From Candidatus Merdivicinus faecavium (GTDB lineage Bacteria; Bacillota; Clostridia; Oscillospirales; Ruminococcaceae), in assembly GCA_018716285.1 (NCBI GenBank), contig DVKD01000052.1:62001-126000 (forward strand): a stretch of 64,000 bases of DNA, read 5' to 3'. A program made the translations under genes and the position numbers. Every line of letters begins with the position of its first letter. Positions within the stretch are counted from its first letter, which is position 1. The notes below the pieces were generated by a model. The model was not told the origin of the DNA. It saw only the letters and a list, made by a program, of their open reading frames with translations, and did no database searches. Shown piece after piece: positions 16,038 to 25,254 of this stretch.

Positions 16038-17261
16038 ATGCTGGAACAGAAACGATTTGATCAGACAATTCGGGTTACTCCCTGGGCGACTCAAACCAAC
16101 GCCAAGCGTCCCAAGCCGTATATGGAAGAAACCATGCCGCTCTTTATCACCAAAGCAAAAGGCGCCCAGATGACCGATTCGCTGGGCAATGTTCATACGG
16201 ACTTCTTTTGCGCATGCGGCCCAATCATTCTTGGATACGCAAACGACGAGGTAGACGAAGCGGTCAAACGCGAAATCGACAAGGGCTTTCTCTTCAGCGC
16301 CGCCTCCATCCAGGAGTACGAACTTGCAAAAGTTTTAACGGAAACCATCCCTTCCATAGAATGGGCCAAGTTCATGAAGACCGGGGGGGACGCGACCACT
16401 GCCGCTGTGCGGCTGGCCCGTGCTTATACCGGCAAGGAAGTGATCTTACAGTGCGGCTACCACGGCTGGCACGACTGGTTTCAAATTGCAAACGGCGGAG
16501 GGCGTCAGTCCGGTATTCCGGAGGCGTTGCGGCCGTACACCATTCCCTTTGCCTACAATGATTTCGACTTTGTAGAAAAAACTGTCCGCGAAAATGACAA
16601 TGTTGCCGGAATTATTCTGACACCCTATGATTTCAAAATTGAACCGCAGGATAATTTCCTGCAAAAACTGCGCAAGCTCTGCGATGAGAAGGATATTGTC
16701 CTGATCTTTGATGAAGTTCTTTCCGGATTCCGAGTGGGCATTCAGGGGATTCAGGGGATTTGCCGGGTGCAGCCGGATCTCTCCACCTTTGCGAAGGCCA
16801 TCAGCAACGGCTACCCTCTGGCTGTGATAGGCGGCAAGCAGAAATTTGCGGAGCTGCTCAACCAGAACCGCACCGGCATCACCAATACCTACAACGGGGA
16901 AACGCTTTCCATTGCGGCTGCTCTCAAGACAATCGAAATTATGAAGCGGGATCAGATTCACCGGAAGATCTATGCAGTTGGAGACCAGATCATCCAAGGG
17001 CTTCAAAATATCATCCGCCGCGGCGGATATCCCTGCTCCGTTTATGGCATGGCTCCTTTGATCCGGCTGTATGTGGAGACAGATTCGGAGTCATTCAATG
17101 CGGAAACCATGCTGAAAATTTCCAGGGATTACATGAAAGAACGGCTGTTTGTCCGCGAACACGGCGGTGTCTGTTTCTATCTCAATGCCGCACATACCCC
17201 GGAAGACGCTGAAAAGGTCATTTATTTTGCCGAAAAATTCCTGAAGCAGTATCTGGGATAA
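16038..17261 (+). CDS. Class III PLP aminotransferase, glutamate-1-semialdehyde aminomutase-like
   Basis: Cytoplasmic 407-residue PLP enzyme of fold type I. Visible landmarks are KTGGDATTAAVRLARAYTG (cofactor phosphate region), YHGWHDW, the Asp of IFDEVLSGFR that contacts the pyridine nitrogen, and the Schiff-base lysine in TFAKAISNGYP. The layout matches the HemL branch, but an isolated copy in a sugar operon without other hem genes points to a catabolic or amino-sugar role rather than haem synthesis. It may move an amino group on a keto or aldehyde sugar acid. It sits 13 bp after the amidohydrolase and 15 bp before the AraC gene. Confidence 0.82.
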   Translation: MLEQKRFDQTIRVTPWATQTNAKRPKPYMEETMPLFITKAKGAQMTDSLGNVHTDFFCACGPIILGYANDEVDEAVKREIDKGFLFSAASIQEYELAKVLTETIPSIEWAKFMKTGGDATTAAVRLARAYTGKEVILQCGYHGWHDWFQIANGGGRQSGIPEALRPYTIPFAYNDFDFVEKTVRENDNVAGIILTPYDFKIEPQDNFLQKLRKLCDEKDIVLIFDEVLSGFRVGIQGIQGICRVQPDLSTFAKAISNGYPLAVIGGKQKFAELLNQNRTGITNTYNGETLSIAAALKTIEIMKRDQIHRKIYAVGDQIIQGLQNIIRRGGYPCSVYGMAPLIRLYVETDSESFNAETMLKISRDYMKERLFVREHGGVCFYLNAAHTPEDAEKVIYFAEKFLKQYLG

Positions 17262-17276
17262 GAAAGGAAGGGCCAT

Positions 17277-19547
17277 ATGACGGCAGTCAGATCCAGAAAG
17301 TTCTACCAAAAACTCATATGGTCCTATACCAGCCTGACCCTCGTGCTGCTGCTCCTGGTCGGAAGCAGTTCCTATGCATTTTTTAACTGGAACTACAATC
17401 AGGAAGTCAAACGGACAAACGAACAAATGCTGGAGCAGAAGGCTTCCAGTTTGATGACGGGCATCGTGGAAGAGCTGACCGGAATCAGCTATAACCTTCT
17501 TTCCAACTACCAGGGGCGCAACGAGGTGACGCGCCTTTTCGATGATGAACTGCGCCCGTCTGATTGGAAAATTACAGAGGCATACCTCTGCTTAAGCAAT
17601 ATCGTCCGCCAGAACAGCCGGCTGATCGAATCGATCTCGGTATATTATCCGGATGCAGGATTATTTTTGTCGACAGTCAGCGGAAGCAATTATCTGGATC
17701 GGGATAATGCGCAGTGCCGGGAAATGATCCGGCAGATCGAACGCCGCATGGAAACTGGCCAGTCCATTGCTTATGAACCGTCATTTGATATTTACCGCGA
17801 CAGTGAATCGCGTTCAGAATCCCGGATTACGCTTTATACTTCCTACCCCTATTCTCCGTATACTGCGGGAGAAAAAGGGCTGATGAGTATTGCGGTGCAT
17901 AATTCTTATATTGCGGAATTGCTCAACGGATCAGATCCGAATAATGGAGATCTGATTTTCTGTATCACAGAGAGCGGCGACTTGATCAATGCGGATGAAG
18001 CTGGCACAGTCCAGGAACTTTTGGCTTCCGATTCTTTTCAGAAAAAGCTGCAAAGCGGCGACAGCTTTCGCTTTCGGTATGGCACAAATCACTACATTTT
18101 CTCAAGCAGCATGCTCGATCGTTTTGGAACGGCTCCGCTCCGCACCGGATGGCGTTTTGTCCAAGCGTCCCCGCTGGACAATTTCTATGGGCGGAGCAGA
18201 TCGTTTCTGGCCTTTTTGATTATAATCTGCCTGGCTATTGTCCTCCTCGGCATGATCCTGGCAAAAGTTTTCAGCAAAAATCTCTATCGCCCCCTTAAGG
18301 ATACCGTGACCCGCATTGTGCAGGATACACCGCCGGCAGCCCTGGAAAACGAGTATGAAATTATTAACAATTATGTCGCCGCGCTTCACCAAAAGGCTTC
18401 CAGCAATCAAGAGCTCGTTTACCAAACTGTCATCAACAGCCTTATCACCCGGCAGCTGGATATACAGGAAATTGACCGGATGCTATTTTCAGCTGATATT
18501 GAGTTTGAGCACCCTGTCTTTCTCGTAGGCCTCCTGTCTTTCTCACGGCAAAACTCTGAAAAGGACAGCTATGCGCAAACGCTGCTGCTCACGAACCGGC
18601 TGTGCAGGCAATCCGGCCCGACCGGCAAAATCTACGCGGTTTTGATGGAAAATGAAACCATCGGCGTGCTGTACAACACCAGCGATGCAACCGCGCAGGC
18701 GGCTGAAGCACTGTTTTCGGTGGTTCGGAAGAATTGCTCCCGTGCATTCCGCCTTCTGGTAAGTTCGCCCATCCGTTCGGCAGAGTATCTGCACAACGCA
18801 TACGCCGTGCTGAAGCAGATGGACCGGTATGTTTATTTCTTCCCGGAGCAAACGCTGTTTTTGGAATCAGAGCTCTATATAAAGGAGCTTTCCTCCCGGG
18901 AGTTTCCCATCCCCATAAAGACGCTGCTGCCTCCGCTGTTAAAAAATCACAGTCTGACTGAAATTCAAAACCTCCTCGAGCGCCTCCGGGATGAGATCGG
19001 GGCAAAAGATTATTCCTTTGAGACCTGCAACAGCAAGATCATCGAAACCATTTACATGCTGACCGAATATATCCGGCAAAACCATCTGGAGAAGGATCTT
19101 CCGCCGGAAACGATTTACAGCAGGCTCAGCACCCTGCCGGATATTTGCGCATTTATTCCTGCATTTCTGGAAATTGTTTCAGCAGCCGACCAGCTGCTGA
19201 ATATGCGCAGCCAGAATCATAATCTGGATGTTGTTCGCAGGGTCCAGGAGTACATTTACGCGAATCTTCAAAATGATATTTCTCTGGATGATGCAGCACG
19301 CACTGTCTCGCTGTCTCCGCCGTATGTCAGCCGCATTTTCCGGGACATTGTCGGTATCAATTTCGTATCATACGTAAAAAAGTGCAAAATGGAACGGGCC
19401 TGCGAACTGCTGCGGCAGGGCGAAATGAATGTCGATCAAGTCGCTGTCTCATTAGGCTACAACAGCACGGCCTATTTTATCAAAAACTTCAAGGACAGCT
19501 ACGGCGTTACTCCGAAAGCCTATCAGAAGAGATGGGGAGAAAAATAG
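17277..19547 (+). CDS. AraC-family regulator with extracellular sensing domain and two membrane helices
   Basis: Second regulator with the same architecture as the one at 2281-4527. It has 756 residues: a helix at about 17-37, an extracytoplasmic cache-like domain, a second helix at about 305-328 (FLAFLIIICLAIVLLGMIL), a linker with little similarity to known domains, and a C-terminal AraC DNA-binding domain (about 650-752; LSPPYVSRIFRDIVG in the first helix-turn-helix). AAAGGAAGG precedes the ATG at 17277. As an internal gene of the operon it probably regulates its own promoter at 14474 and the divergent transporter operon, making both one regulon. Confidence 0.85.
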   Translation: MTAVRSRKFYQKLIWSYTSLTLVLLLLVGSSSYAFFNWNYNQEVKRTNEQMLEQKASSLMTGIVEELTGISYNLLSNYQGRNEVTRLFDDELRPSDWKITEAYLCLSNIVRQNSRLIESISVYYPDAGLFLSTVSGSNYLDRDNAQCREMIRQIERRMETGQSIAYEPSFDIYRDSESRSESRITLYTSYPYSPYTAGEKGLMSIAVHNSYIAELLNGSDPNNGDLIFCITESGDLINADEAGTVQELLASDSFQKKLQSGDSFRFRYGTNHYIFSSSMLDRFGTAPLRTGWRFVQASPLDNFYGRSRSFLAFLIIICLAIVLLGMILAKVFSKNLYRPLKDTVTRIVQDTPPAALENEYEIINNYVAALHQKASSNQELVYQTVINSLITRQLDIQEIDRMLFSADIEFEHPVFLVGLLSFSRQNSEKDSYAQTLLLTNRLCRQSGPTGKIYAVLMENETIGVLYNTSDATAQAAEALFSVVRKNCSRAFRLLVSSPIRSAEYLHNAYAVLKQMDRYVYFFPEQTLFLESELYIKELSSREFPIPIKTLLPPLLKNHSLTEIQNLLERLRDEIGAKDYSFETCNSKIIETIYMLTEYIRQNHLEKDLPPETIYSRLSTLPDICAFIPAFLEIVSAADQLLNMRSQNHNLDVVRRVQEYIYANLQNDISLDDAARTVSLSPPYVSRIFRDIVGINFVSYVKKCKMERACELLRQGEMNVDQVAVSLGYNSTAYFIKNFKDSYGVTPKAYQKRWGEK

Positions 19548-19589
19548 GAGGGGCTGCCGGCTCGCGGCAATTTTCCAGAAAGGGAAAGA

Positions 19590-21002
19590 ATGATGATTGA
19601 GCTTCCAAACAGCAGCGTAACATTTCAGACCTCCCACACGCTGGTACAAAAGCTTTTCGATGAAGCAGAGAACAAATGCAGAATTAACAGAAAGGATTTT
19701 TTAGGACGCACGGTTCTTCTGGAAGGGGGCGGCTATGAAAAAATCTTTTTGGAAACACAGCCGATGGGCGGGGAAATGTACGCCAAGCGGGACCTTCGCG
19801 TCGGCCTCAATAACCAGCTTCTCTTTATGGAATACCAGCGGGCAGATGGCCGGATGCCTGGCAGCATCATGCGGCGGGACGGCCGGCTCATCCCTGAATT
19901 CAACAAGCTGTCCGGTTTCTGCTTTCCCGCTCCGGCGCTCAACCTCTACTATCTGACCGGCAGAGATCCGGATTACCTGAATCTGCTCGGTTCTGTACTG
20001 GAGCGTTTCGACGCGTATCTGTGGCGCACCCATGATACCGACGGAGACGGGTGCCTGGAATCCTGGTGCACCTTTGATACCGGCGAGGACCATGCGGTCC
20101 GTTATGAGGATGCGCCGGAGCCGTGGTCCGAGGAGCACCCTCCTGCCGGATGCCGTATCGTCCCTATGGCTTCTATGGATGTGATGAGTTTTTCCTTTTC
20201 CGCCCGGGATATTTTAAGCAGGATCTGCCGGATCCGCGGAGATGAAAAAGCGGAGGAGCTCTGGCGCAGAAAAGCTGAGGAAGTGCGCGCAAAAATCCGC
20301 ACATACTTATGGGATGAAGCAAAAGGGGCCTGCTTTTACCGCGATAAGGAGCATCGGCCCCTTCCGGCCATGCTCCACAATAACCTTCGGCTGATGTACT
20401 GGGGAAGTATTTCCCCTGATATGGCGCATCGTTTTGTTACAGAGCATCTGCTCAATCCGCAGGAATTCTGGACTCCCATGCCGCTGCCCTCTGTGGCAGT
20501 CAACGACCCGCAATTCCGCAATATTCCGACCAATAACTGGAGCGGACAGCCGCAGGCCCTCACCTACCAACGGGCGATTCGCGCGTTGGAAAACTATGGG
20601 TATGACGATCTGATTCCATACCTGGGGTGGAAGCTGATGGAGGCGATCGGGGAACGCTGCGTATTTGTGCAGCAATATGACCCTTTTACCTCTCAGCCAT
20701 CCGCTGTGGCACTGGAAGGGGAACAGGATGCGTACGGCCCGGCCATGCTGGCGGTCCTGGAATATATTTCTCGGATATACGGCGTACATCGGGAAGGAGA
20801 AACTCTGTATTGGGGCACCTATGGTCACGGAGAAAGTTTATATGCCCAGGAATGGGGAGATGATACTTTCCGTCTGGTTCAGGATGACAGCCATGCAGAA
20901 GCCTACATAAACGAGCGGCAGATTTTCTCCGCTCCAAAAAACTGCAAGATCCTGACAGATCTAAAAGGGAACATCCTCCGCATCTCTTCCGGCAGCCTTT
21001 AA
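19590..21002 (+). CDS. Alpha/alpha-barrel glycoside hydrolase (GH63/GH37-like)
   Basis: It has 470 residues, no signal peptide. The helical-toroid signatures resemble bacterial GH63 and mannosylglycerate hydrolase-like enzymes: FPAPALNLYYL, HDTDGDGCLESWCTFDTGED, and TNNWSGQPQALTYQRA, which corresponds to the NNWRGP-type motif of these clans. Such enzymes are inverting exo-hydrolases of alpha-linked sugars. AAAGGG lies just before two consecutive ATGs (19590, 19593), so the exact start is uncertain by one codon. It is the last gene of the operon, 42 bp after the AraC gene. The sugar specificity is unknown. Confidence 0.7.
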   Translation: MMIELPNSSVTFQTSHTLVQKLFDEAENKCRINRKDFLGRTVLLEGGGYEKIFLETQPMGGEMYAKRDLRVGLNNQLLFMEYQRADGRMPGSIMRRDGRLIPEFNKLSGFCFPAPALNLYYLTGRDPDYLNLLGSVLERFDAYLWRTHDTDGDGCLESWCTFDTGEDHAVRYEDAPEPWSEEHPPAGCRIVPMASMDVMSFSFSARDILSRICRIRGDEKAEELWRRKAEEVRAKIRTYLWDEAKGACFYRDKEHRPLPAMLHNNLRLMYWGSISPDMAHRFVTEHLLNPQEFWTPMPLPSVAVNDPQFRNIPTNNWSGQPQALTYQRAIRALENYGYDDLIPYLGWKLMEAIGERCVFVQQYDPFTSQPSAVALEGEQDAYGPAMLAVLEYISRIYGVHREGETLYWGTYGHGESLYAQEWGDDTFRLVQDDSHAEAYINERQIFSAPKNCKILTDLKGNILRISSGSL

Positions 21003-21153
21003 GCAATTGTCCGCGATTTTCATGCAGCGCTTTTACAGGGAGGGGCAGGCTTCCCCGCCCTTACGATCATGACGAGGCAAGCGATTCCTTTACGCTGAAA
21101 AGGGAGGGATTGTATCGAGCAAACAGATGAAATTGAGCATATCCCCAGGTTTC

Positions 21154-21189
21154 GTGGCCGATTTTACCGTCGGCCACTTCTTTCGTTTT
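21154..21189 (+). terminator. Intrinsic terminator after the hydrolase operon
   Basis: An 8-bp perfect stem (21154-21161 with 21170-21177) and 8-base loop are followed by a T-rich tail (TTCTTTCGTTTT). It lies about 150 bases past the stop. Confidence 0.65.
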
Positions 21190-21342
21190 CATCCTGGCAG
21201 AGCGAATGACGTATCGTAATGCAAGCAAATTGCAGGCAAGCCAAGGCGCACACCGAAATCATGGAAAAACCGTCATCAGCGCCTGGCTGATCACCCGGAA
21301 GCAGGGCTCATCATTTTATTCTGCTGAAATGGTATCAGGGTA

Positions 21343-21371
21343 GTGACTTTCTCTTCACATTGTGATATACT
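21343..21371 (+). promoter_or_regulatory. Probable promoter of the Gfo/Idh gene
   Basis: TATACT (21366-21371) has GTGACT (21343-21348) 17 bases upstream. The -10 is good and the -35 moderate. Confidence 0.5.
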
Positions 21372-21590
21372 GTATTTGTATCGGGTTCAATGCCAACTTT
21401 TTGCAACACGCGCCTGAAGCTGCTGGAAACATCTGCAGCAGCGCCGCGCACTGCGTTGGATTGATCAAAGCCCGGAAAAGGAGACGCTGGACCTTCCCTT
21501 TTCCGCCCGGAAGACAGAAAAGAGAAGGGTTCAGACCGCGGCGGAATCCCCGCTGAATTAAATCCGTCAAAGCAAAAGGAGGTTCTTTTC

Positions 21591-22649
21591 ATGAAAAAAG
21601 TAAAAGTAGCTGTGATTGGCTGCGGCAATATTGCATGCAGCGCCCACATCCCGGCGTACACGAACAACCCGGACGCGGAGATCAAATATTTCTGCGATAT
21701 TATCCCGGAACGCGCCCGGGCAGCCGCTGAAAAATACGGCAGCGGCATCGTCATTGAGGATTACCATGACGCCCTGGCCGATCCGGAGGTGGAAGCCGTT
21801 TCCGTCTGTACCCCGAACAACATGCATCCGGTTATCGCTATGGACGCCCTCCGCGCCGGCAAAAACGTCCTCTGTGAAAAGCCTGCCGCCCGCACCTATC
21901 CGGAAGCGCTGGAAATGCAGAAAGTCCAGCATGAGACCGGCAAAGTCCTCAACATCGGCGTGGTCAACCGGTTCAACGACGGGGTCAATATCATTAAAAA
22001 GATGATCCAGAGCGGCGAACTGGGCGAGGTTTTCCACGTCTATGTCAGCTTTCGGGCATCCCGCTCCATCCCCGGCCTGGGCGGCGCCTTTACTACCAAA
22101 GAAATCGCAGGCGGCGGCGCCTTAATCGACTGGGGCGTCCATTATCTGGACATTGTTATGTACTGCTGCGGAGACCCCTCCCCCAAAACCGTCACCGGCG
22201 AAACCTTCTGCAGGCTGGGCAAGGATATGGAAAACTATGTCTACACCAACATGTGGGCGGGCCCGCCCAAATATGACGGCACCTATGACGTAGACGACTC
22301 CGTCACCGCGCTCATCCGCACCGAAGGCCCTGTCATCACCGTCAACGGGGCCTGGGCGCAGAACATCTTTGAGGACGAATGCTACATCGATTTCATGGGG
22401 GACAAGGGCGGCATCCGTCTCCAGTACGGCAAGAGCTTCAAGCTCTACACCGCCAAAAACGGCGCGCTGCTGACCTCCACGCCGGAGTACATTTCCCATG
22501 ACCATTTCCAGACAGAAATTGATTCCTTTATCCGCTGCATCCGCACCGGTGAAAAGCTCCCTTCTCATATCGACACCGTGGCAATCACAGCCAAGATTAT
22601 GCAGGGGATTTATGATTCGGCCGAGCAGCATCGGGAAATCGTATTCTAA
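21591..22649 (+). CDS. Gfo/Idh/MocA-family NAD(P)-dependent oxidoreductase
   Basis: It has 352 residues. The N-terminal Rossmann fold starts VAVIGCGNIACSAH, the family EKP motif (CEKPAA) provides the catalytic lysine, and a C-terminal alpha/beta domain carries the substrate residues (ALIDWGVHYLDI, with Asp and His at the usual places). Members oxidise or reduce sugars, inositols and their phosphates, or use tightly bound NAD in glycosidase-like chemistry. A perfect AAAGGAGG precedes the ATG. It is followed after 139 bp by a UROD-family gene, probably in the same transcript. Confidence 0.9.
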   Translation: MKKVKVAVIGCGNIACSAHIPAYTNNPDAEIKYFCDIIPERARAAAEKYGSGIVIEDYHDALADPEVEAVSVCTPNNMHPVIAMDALRAGKNVLCEKPAARTYPEALEMQKVQHETGKVLNIGVVNRFNDGVNIIKKMIQSGELGEVFHVYVSFRASRSIPGLGGAFTTKEIAGGGALIDWGVHYLDIVMYCCGDPSPKTVTGETFCRLGKDMENYVYTNMWAGPPKYDGTYDVDDSVTALIRTEGPVITVNGAWAQNIFEDECYIDFMGDKGGIRLQYGKSFKLYTAKNGALLTSTPEYISHDHFQTEIDSFIRCIRTGEKLPSHIDTVAITAKIMQGIYDSAEQHREIVF

Positions 22650-22788
22650 ATGCACGATTGGGCGCGAAAGGCATGCTGCCGCATAAAGAAAACGCCGCGC
22701 TGCCGGCGGCGGGGCTTTAAGCCGCAATCAAACGCCGGTTGCGAGCGTCCTTGAAGAATGGGCTTCCATGAAAAAGGGGGAAAATGCA

Positions 22789-23886
22789 ATGACTCCCAGA
22801 GAAAATATCCTGCGTGCTCTTCGACGTCAGGATCCAGACTATGTGCCGTGGGGATTGGATCTCTGCGAAAGCCTGCGGGCAAAATTAAAGGAAGAGCGCG
22901 GGGCGGACGACTTTTATGCCTATTACCAGCTGCCTTATCGGTATATCGGGATCGGCCCGACCCGGCTTCCGCCGCAGTTTGACGCATTCTACCCTTCCGG
23001 CACCCTCCCTGCGGATGCCAGCATTGACGAATGGGGGGTCGGATATGTCCCGGCAAATTTTGCGCATTTTTCTTCCATGCGGCATCCGATGGAAAGCTTT
23101 ACCACTTCCCAGGAGGTCTGGAATTTTCCCGAGCCGGACTTTTTAGCGGACTACCGCTGGGAAGGCGTTGCCCAAAGGATACAAGCCGTCAAAGATGCCG
23201 GATATTTGGCGGTATATTCAGCTGTTCAGGTGTTTGAGCCGGCATGGTACCTGCGCGGCCTTGAAAATATGCTCATTGACCTCTATGAGGAAAATGAGAT
23301 CGGGAAGGCCTGTTTAGAGCGAATTTGCCGGATCCAGCAAGCAATCGCCGCCAAAATGGCGGGAATGGGCATTGACATGATCGTGTTCGGAGATGATGTG
23401 GGAACACAGAAAAGCATGATGATGTCCAAAAAAATCTGGCAGAATCAGATCCGGTTTACAATGGAACGCTGTATCGCGGCGGCAAAGCAGGTTAACCCGG
23501 ACGTTCTGGCTTATTACCATTCCGACGGTAACATCCTGGACATTATCCCGGATCTCATTGAGATCGGAGTGGACGTACTGAATCCTGTACAGCCGGAATG
23601 CATGGATCCGGTGAAGATAAAAGAGATGTACGGCAACCGCCTCTCCTTTTGGGGGACAATCGGAACCCAGACTACCATGCCATTCGGCAGCGTGAAAGAG
23701 GTAGAAGAAACGACCCGCCGCATGATCGAAACTGTCGGAAAAGGCGGCGGATTGGTGATCGCTCCGACCCATTTGCTGGAGCCTGAAGTGCCGCTTGAAA
23801 ACATCGACGCCTTTTACCGCACCGTGCGTACATACGGAAAATACCGTCCATCAGAATCTCCTGAACCTTCGCGCGGCAGGACCTGA
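22789..23886 (+). CDS. Uroporphyrinogen decarboxylase-family protein, HxD variant
   Basis: TIM-barrel protein of 365 residues in the UROD/methyltransferase superfamily. It begins MTPRENILRALRRQDPDYVPWG and has the late motif YYHSDGN...GVDVLNPVQPE. The His-x-Cys zinc motif of corrinoid methyltransferases (MtaA, MtbA) is absent: the equivalent position reads HSDG, and no late cysteine like that of the 24157 paralogue is seen. The ATG at 22789 is chosen because AAGGGGGA precedes it; an ATG 21 bases upstream lies before that site. No other haem genes are nearby, so tetrapyrrole synthesis is unlikely. Function is unknown; a role in modified-sugar metabolism is inferred from neighbours. Confidence 0.75.
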   Translation: MTPRENILRALRRQDPDYVPWGLDLCESLRAKLKEERGADDFYAYYQLPYRYIGIGPTRLPPQFDAFYPSGTLPADASIDEWGVGYVPANFAHFSSMRHPMESFTTSQEVWNFPEPDFLADYRWEGVAQRIQAVKDAGYLAVYSAVQVFEPAWYLRGLENMLIDLYEENEIGKACLERICRIQQAIAAKMAGMGIDMIVFGDDVGTQKSMMMSKKIWQNQIRFTMERCIAAAKQVNPDVLAYYHSDGNILDIIPDLIEIGVDVLNPVQPECMDPVKIKEMYGNRLSFWGTIGTQTTMPFGSVKEVEETTRRMIETVGKGGGLVIAPTHLLEPEVPLENIDAFYRTVRTYGKYRPSESPEPSRGRT

Positions 23887-23926
23887 AACCCGCAAAAACC
23901 GCACAGACAACAGAACACCGTTATTT

Positions 23927-23962
23927 AAGCACGCCAGTCCTTTCCGAACGGGCGTGCTTTTG
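23927..23962 (+). terminator. Terminator of the Gfo/Idh-UROD operon
   Basis: A perfect 9-bp stem (23927-23935 with 23951-23959) and a short T run lie 40 bases after the stop. Confidence 0.7.
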
Positions 23963-24097
23963 CTGCCTCTAGCAGGGCATTGCTGCGAACCAGTCCACGC
24001 AATCGCCTTCCCTTTTGTGGGAATACATGGAACCGGATTGCGCAGAGGACCATCGACAAATACTATCCGTAAAGGCCTATTGCCGTAAATCAAAAAA

Positions 24098-24124
24098 ACA
24101 GCCTGGAACACGCGTCCGGGCTGT
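24098..24124 (-). terminator. Terminator of the GH31-UROD operon
   Basis: On the minus strand, arms 24115-24124 and 24098-24107 form a 10-bp GC-rich stem with one mismatch, followed by a run of T residues. It lies 33 bases past the UROD stop. Confidence 0.75.
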
Positions 24125-24156
24125 TTTGTATGTCTGCGCTGAGTTTTTAGGGGCGG

Positions 24157-25242
24157 TTATACACGGATCTCCTTCACGAGCTGCGCGATCTTCTGAAACT
24201 TCTCATATGCAACGCCGGGCGGGCAGCTGTCGCTGTTGGCGAGGACAAATCCCCTGCTCTTCATAGCGGCGCAGAGCTTTTCGCAGTATGGGAGCAGATC
24301 TTCCACAGAATCCTGCAAAAACTGCACCGGCTCGATTCCGCCGATCAGGCCGACGGAAGGCGGCAAAACTCTGCCGGCTTCCTCCATTGTCACATTCCCG
24401 GTGGGGGGCGGCGAGATGGACTCAATGGCTGTCACGCCCTGCTCGGCAATGGGCAGCAGCAGGTCCTTGATGTGCCCGCAGGCGTGCTGGATGTAGAGCT
24501 TCCCGGATTCCCGCAGGATTTTCACCCATTCCGTGATCTCGGGGGCGATGTATTCCCGGTACAGGGCCGGGCTCAGGTTGGTGGTGGAGCTATCCTCCCA
24601 GGAAAGGCAGGCTTCGATTTTGCTTTCCGCCGTGTATTCCACCGTTTTCCGGTTTTTGGCGGCGATCAGTTCCACCAGTTCCCGCACTTCATCCGGGTAG
24701 TCCATCGTCAGGTAGATCAGGTTTTCCGTTCCCACGAGGTGTTCCACCATATGCTGGTAGGCGGATTTCATCTCGGCGCCGATGAGGGCGACGTGCAGGC
24801 CGTCCTCCCCCAGGGCATCGATCTGGCGGTTGACCTCCGCGATGTTGTCCATAACTTCCAGGTCCTCATAAAGGGCCATCGCCGCCGGGAAATCCTCGAT
24901 CCCCTTGACGGGATGCTCCGTCAGAAACCAGGTGTTGGATTCGGACACGTAGGTGTAAACGGAATGCAGCTCCCCTTTGGGCGTATGGATGGTGATATAC
25001 CGCTTATTTCCCTGCGTTTTTTCCGTCACCGAGCATTCCCGGGGGCATACAGTATAAGCGGAAATAAATCCCCGCAGGAGAGGATCTGCCCCCATCGCTT
25101 TCAGATATTCCAGCTGCCCCTTCTCCTGGGTCTCCTTAGGCAGAAAATCAAAGTAATAGGCGAGGAAGGGGGAAAACGGGACGTGATCCACTTCCTCCCC
25201 GCGGATGGCCGCCAACAAGCGGCGCTTCGGCGTCATTTCCAT
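24157..25242 (-). CDS. UROD-family protein with methyltransferase-type zinc ligands
   Basis: TIM barrel of 361 residues (MTPKRRLLAAIRGEEVDHVPF is the usual start of the superfamily). It carries His253-x-Cys255 in QHACGH and Cys340 in NSDSCPPG, the His-x-Cys...Cys pattern that binds zinc in MtaA/MtbA methylcobamide:thiol methyltransferases. This makes methyl transfer plausible. It starts 12 bp after the GH31 stop, and its ribosome-binding site AAGGAGG touches that stop, so the two are co-translated. A link between glycosidase and methyltransferase suggests handling of O-methylated sugars. No corrinoid protein is in the window, so the methyl acceptor would have to be elsewhere. Confidence 0.75.
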   Translation of the reverse strand: MEMTPKRRLLAAIRGEEVDHVPFSPFLAYYFDFLPKETQEKGQLEYLKAMGADPLLRGFISAYTVCPRECSVTEKTQGNKRYITIHTPKGELHSVYTYVSESNTWFLTEHPVKGIEDFPAAMALYEDLEVMDNIAEVNRQIDALGEDGLHVALIGAEMKSAYQHMVEHLVGTENLIYLTMDYPDEVRELVELIAAKNRKTVEYTAESKIEACLSWEDSSTTNLSPALYREYIAPEITEWVKILRESGKLYIQHACGHIKDLLLPIAEQGVTAIESISPPPTGNVTMEEAGRVLPPSVGLIGGIEPVQFLQDSVEDLLPYCEKLCAAMKSRGFVLANSDSCPPGVAYEKFQKIAQLVKEIRV

Positions 25243-25254
25243 GTACGCTCCTCC

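Larger units (their letters stand above)
21003..21590. other. 588-bp intergenic region, no convincing gene
   Basis: It holds a terminator-like hairpin for the upstream operon (21154-21189) and a promoter about 220 bases before the Gfo/Idh gene. A minus-strand frame of about 40 codons (ATG near 21192) has no recognisable similarity or ribosome-binding site. The leader from about 21378 to 21590 is long and GC-rich, without a riboswitch I can name. Confidence 0.6.

Noticed and set aside
16038-17261. Haem biosynthesis role for the GSAM-like aminotransferase, and for the UROD-like proteins
   Set aside because: No other tetrapyrrole genes are present, the neighbours are sugar genes, and both families have many non-haem members.
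21070-21192. Short minus-strand frame of about 40 codons in the 21.0-21.6 kb gap
   Set aside because: No ribosome-binding site or similarity, and it overlaps the terminator hairpin.
23990-24090. Possible gene remnant between the two terminators
   Set aside because: Short frames in all directions, none with a motif I could name.
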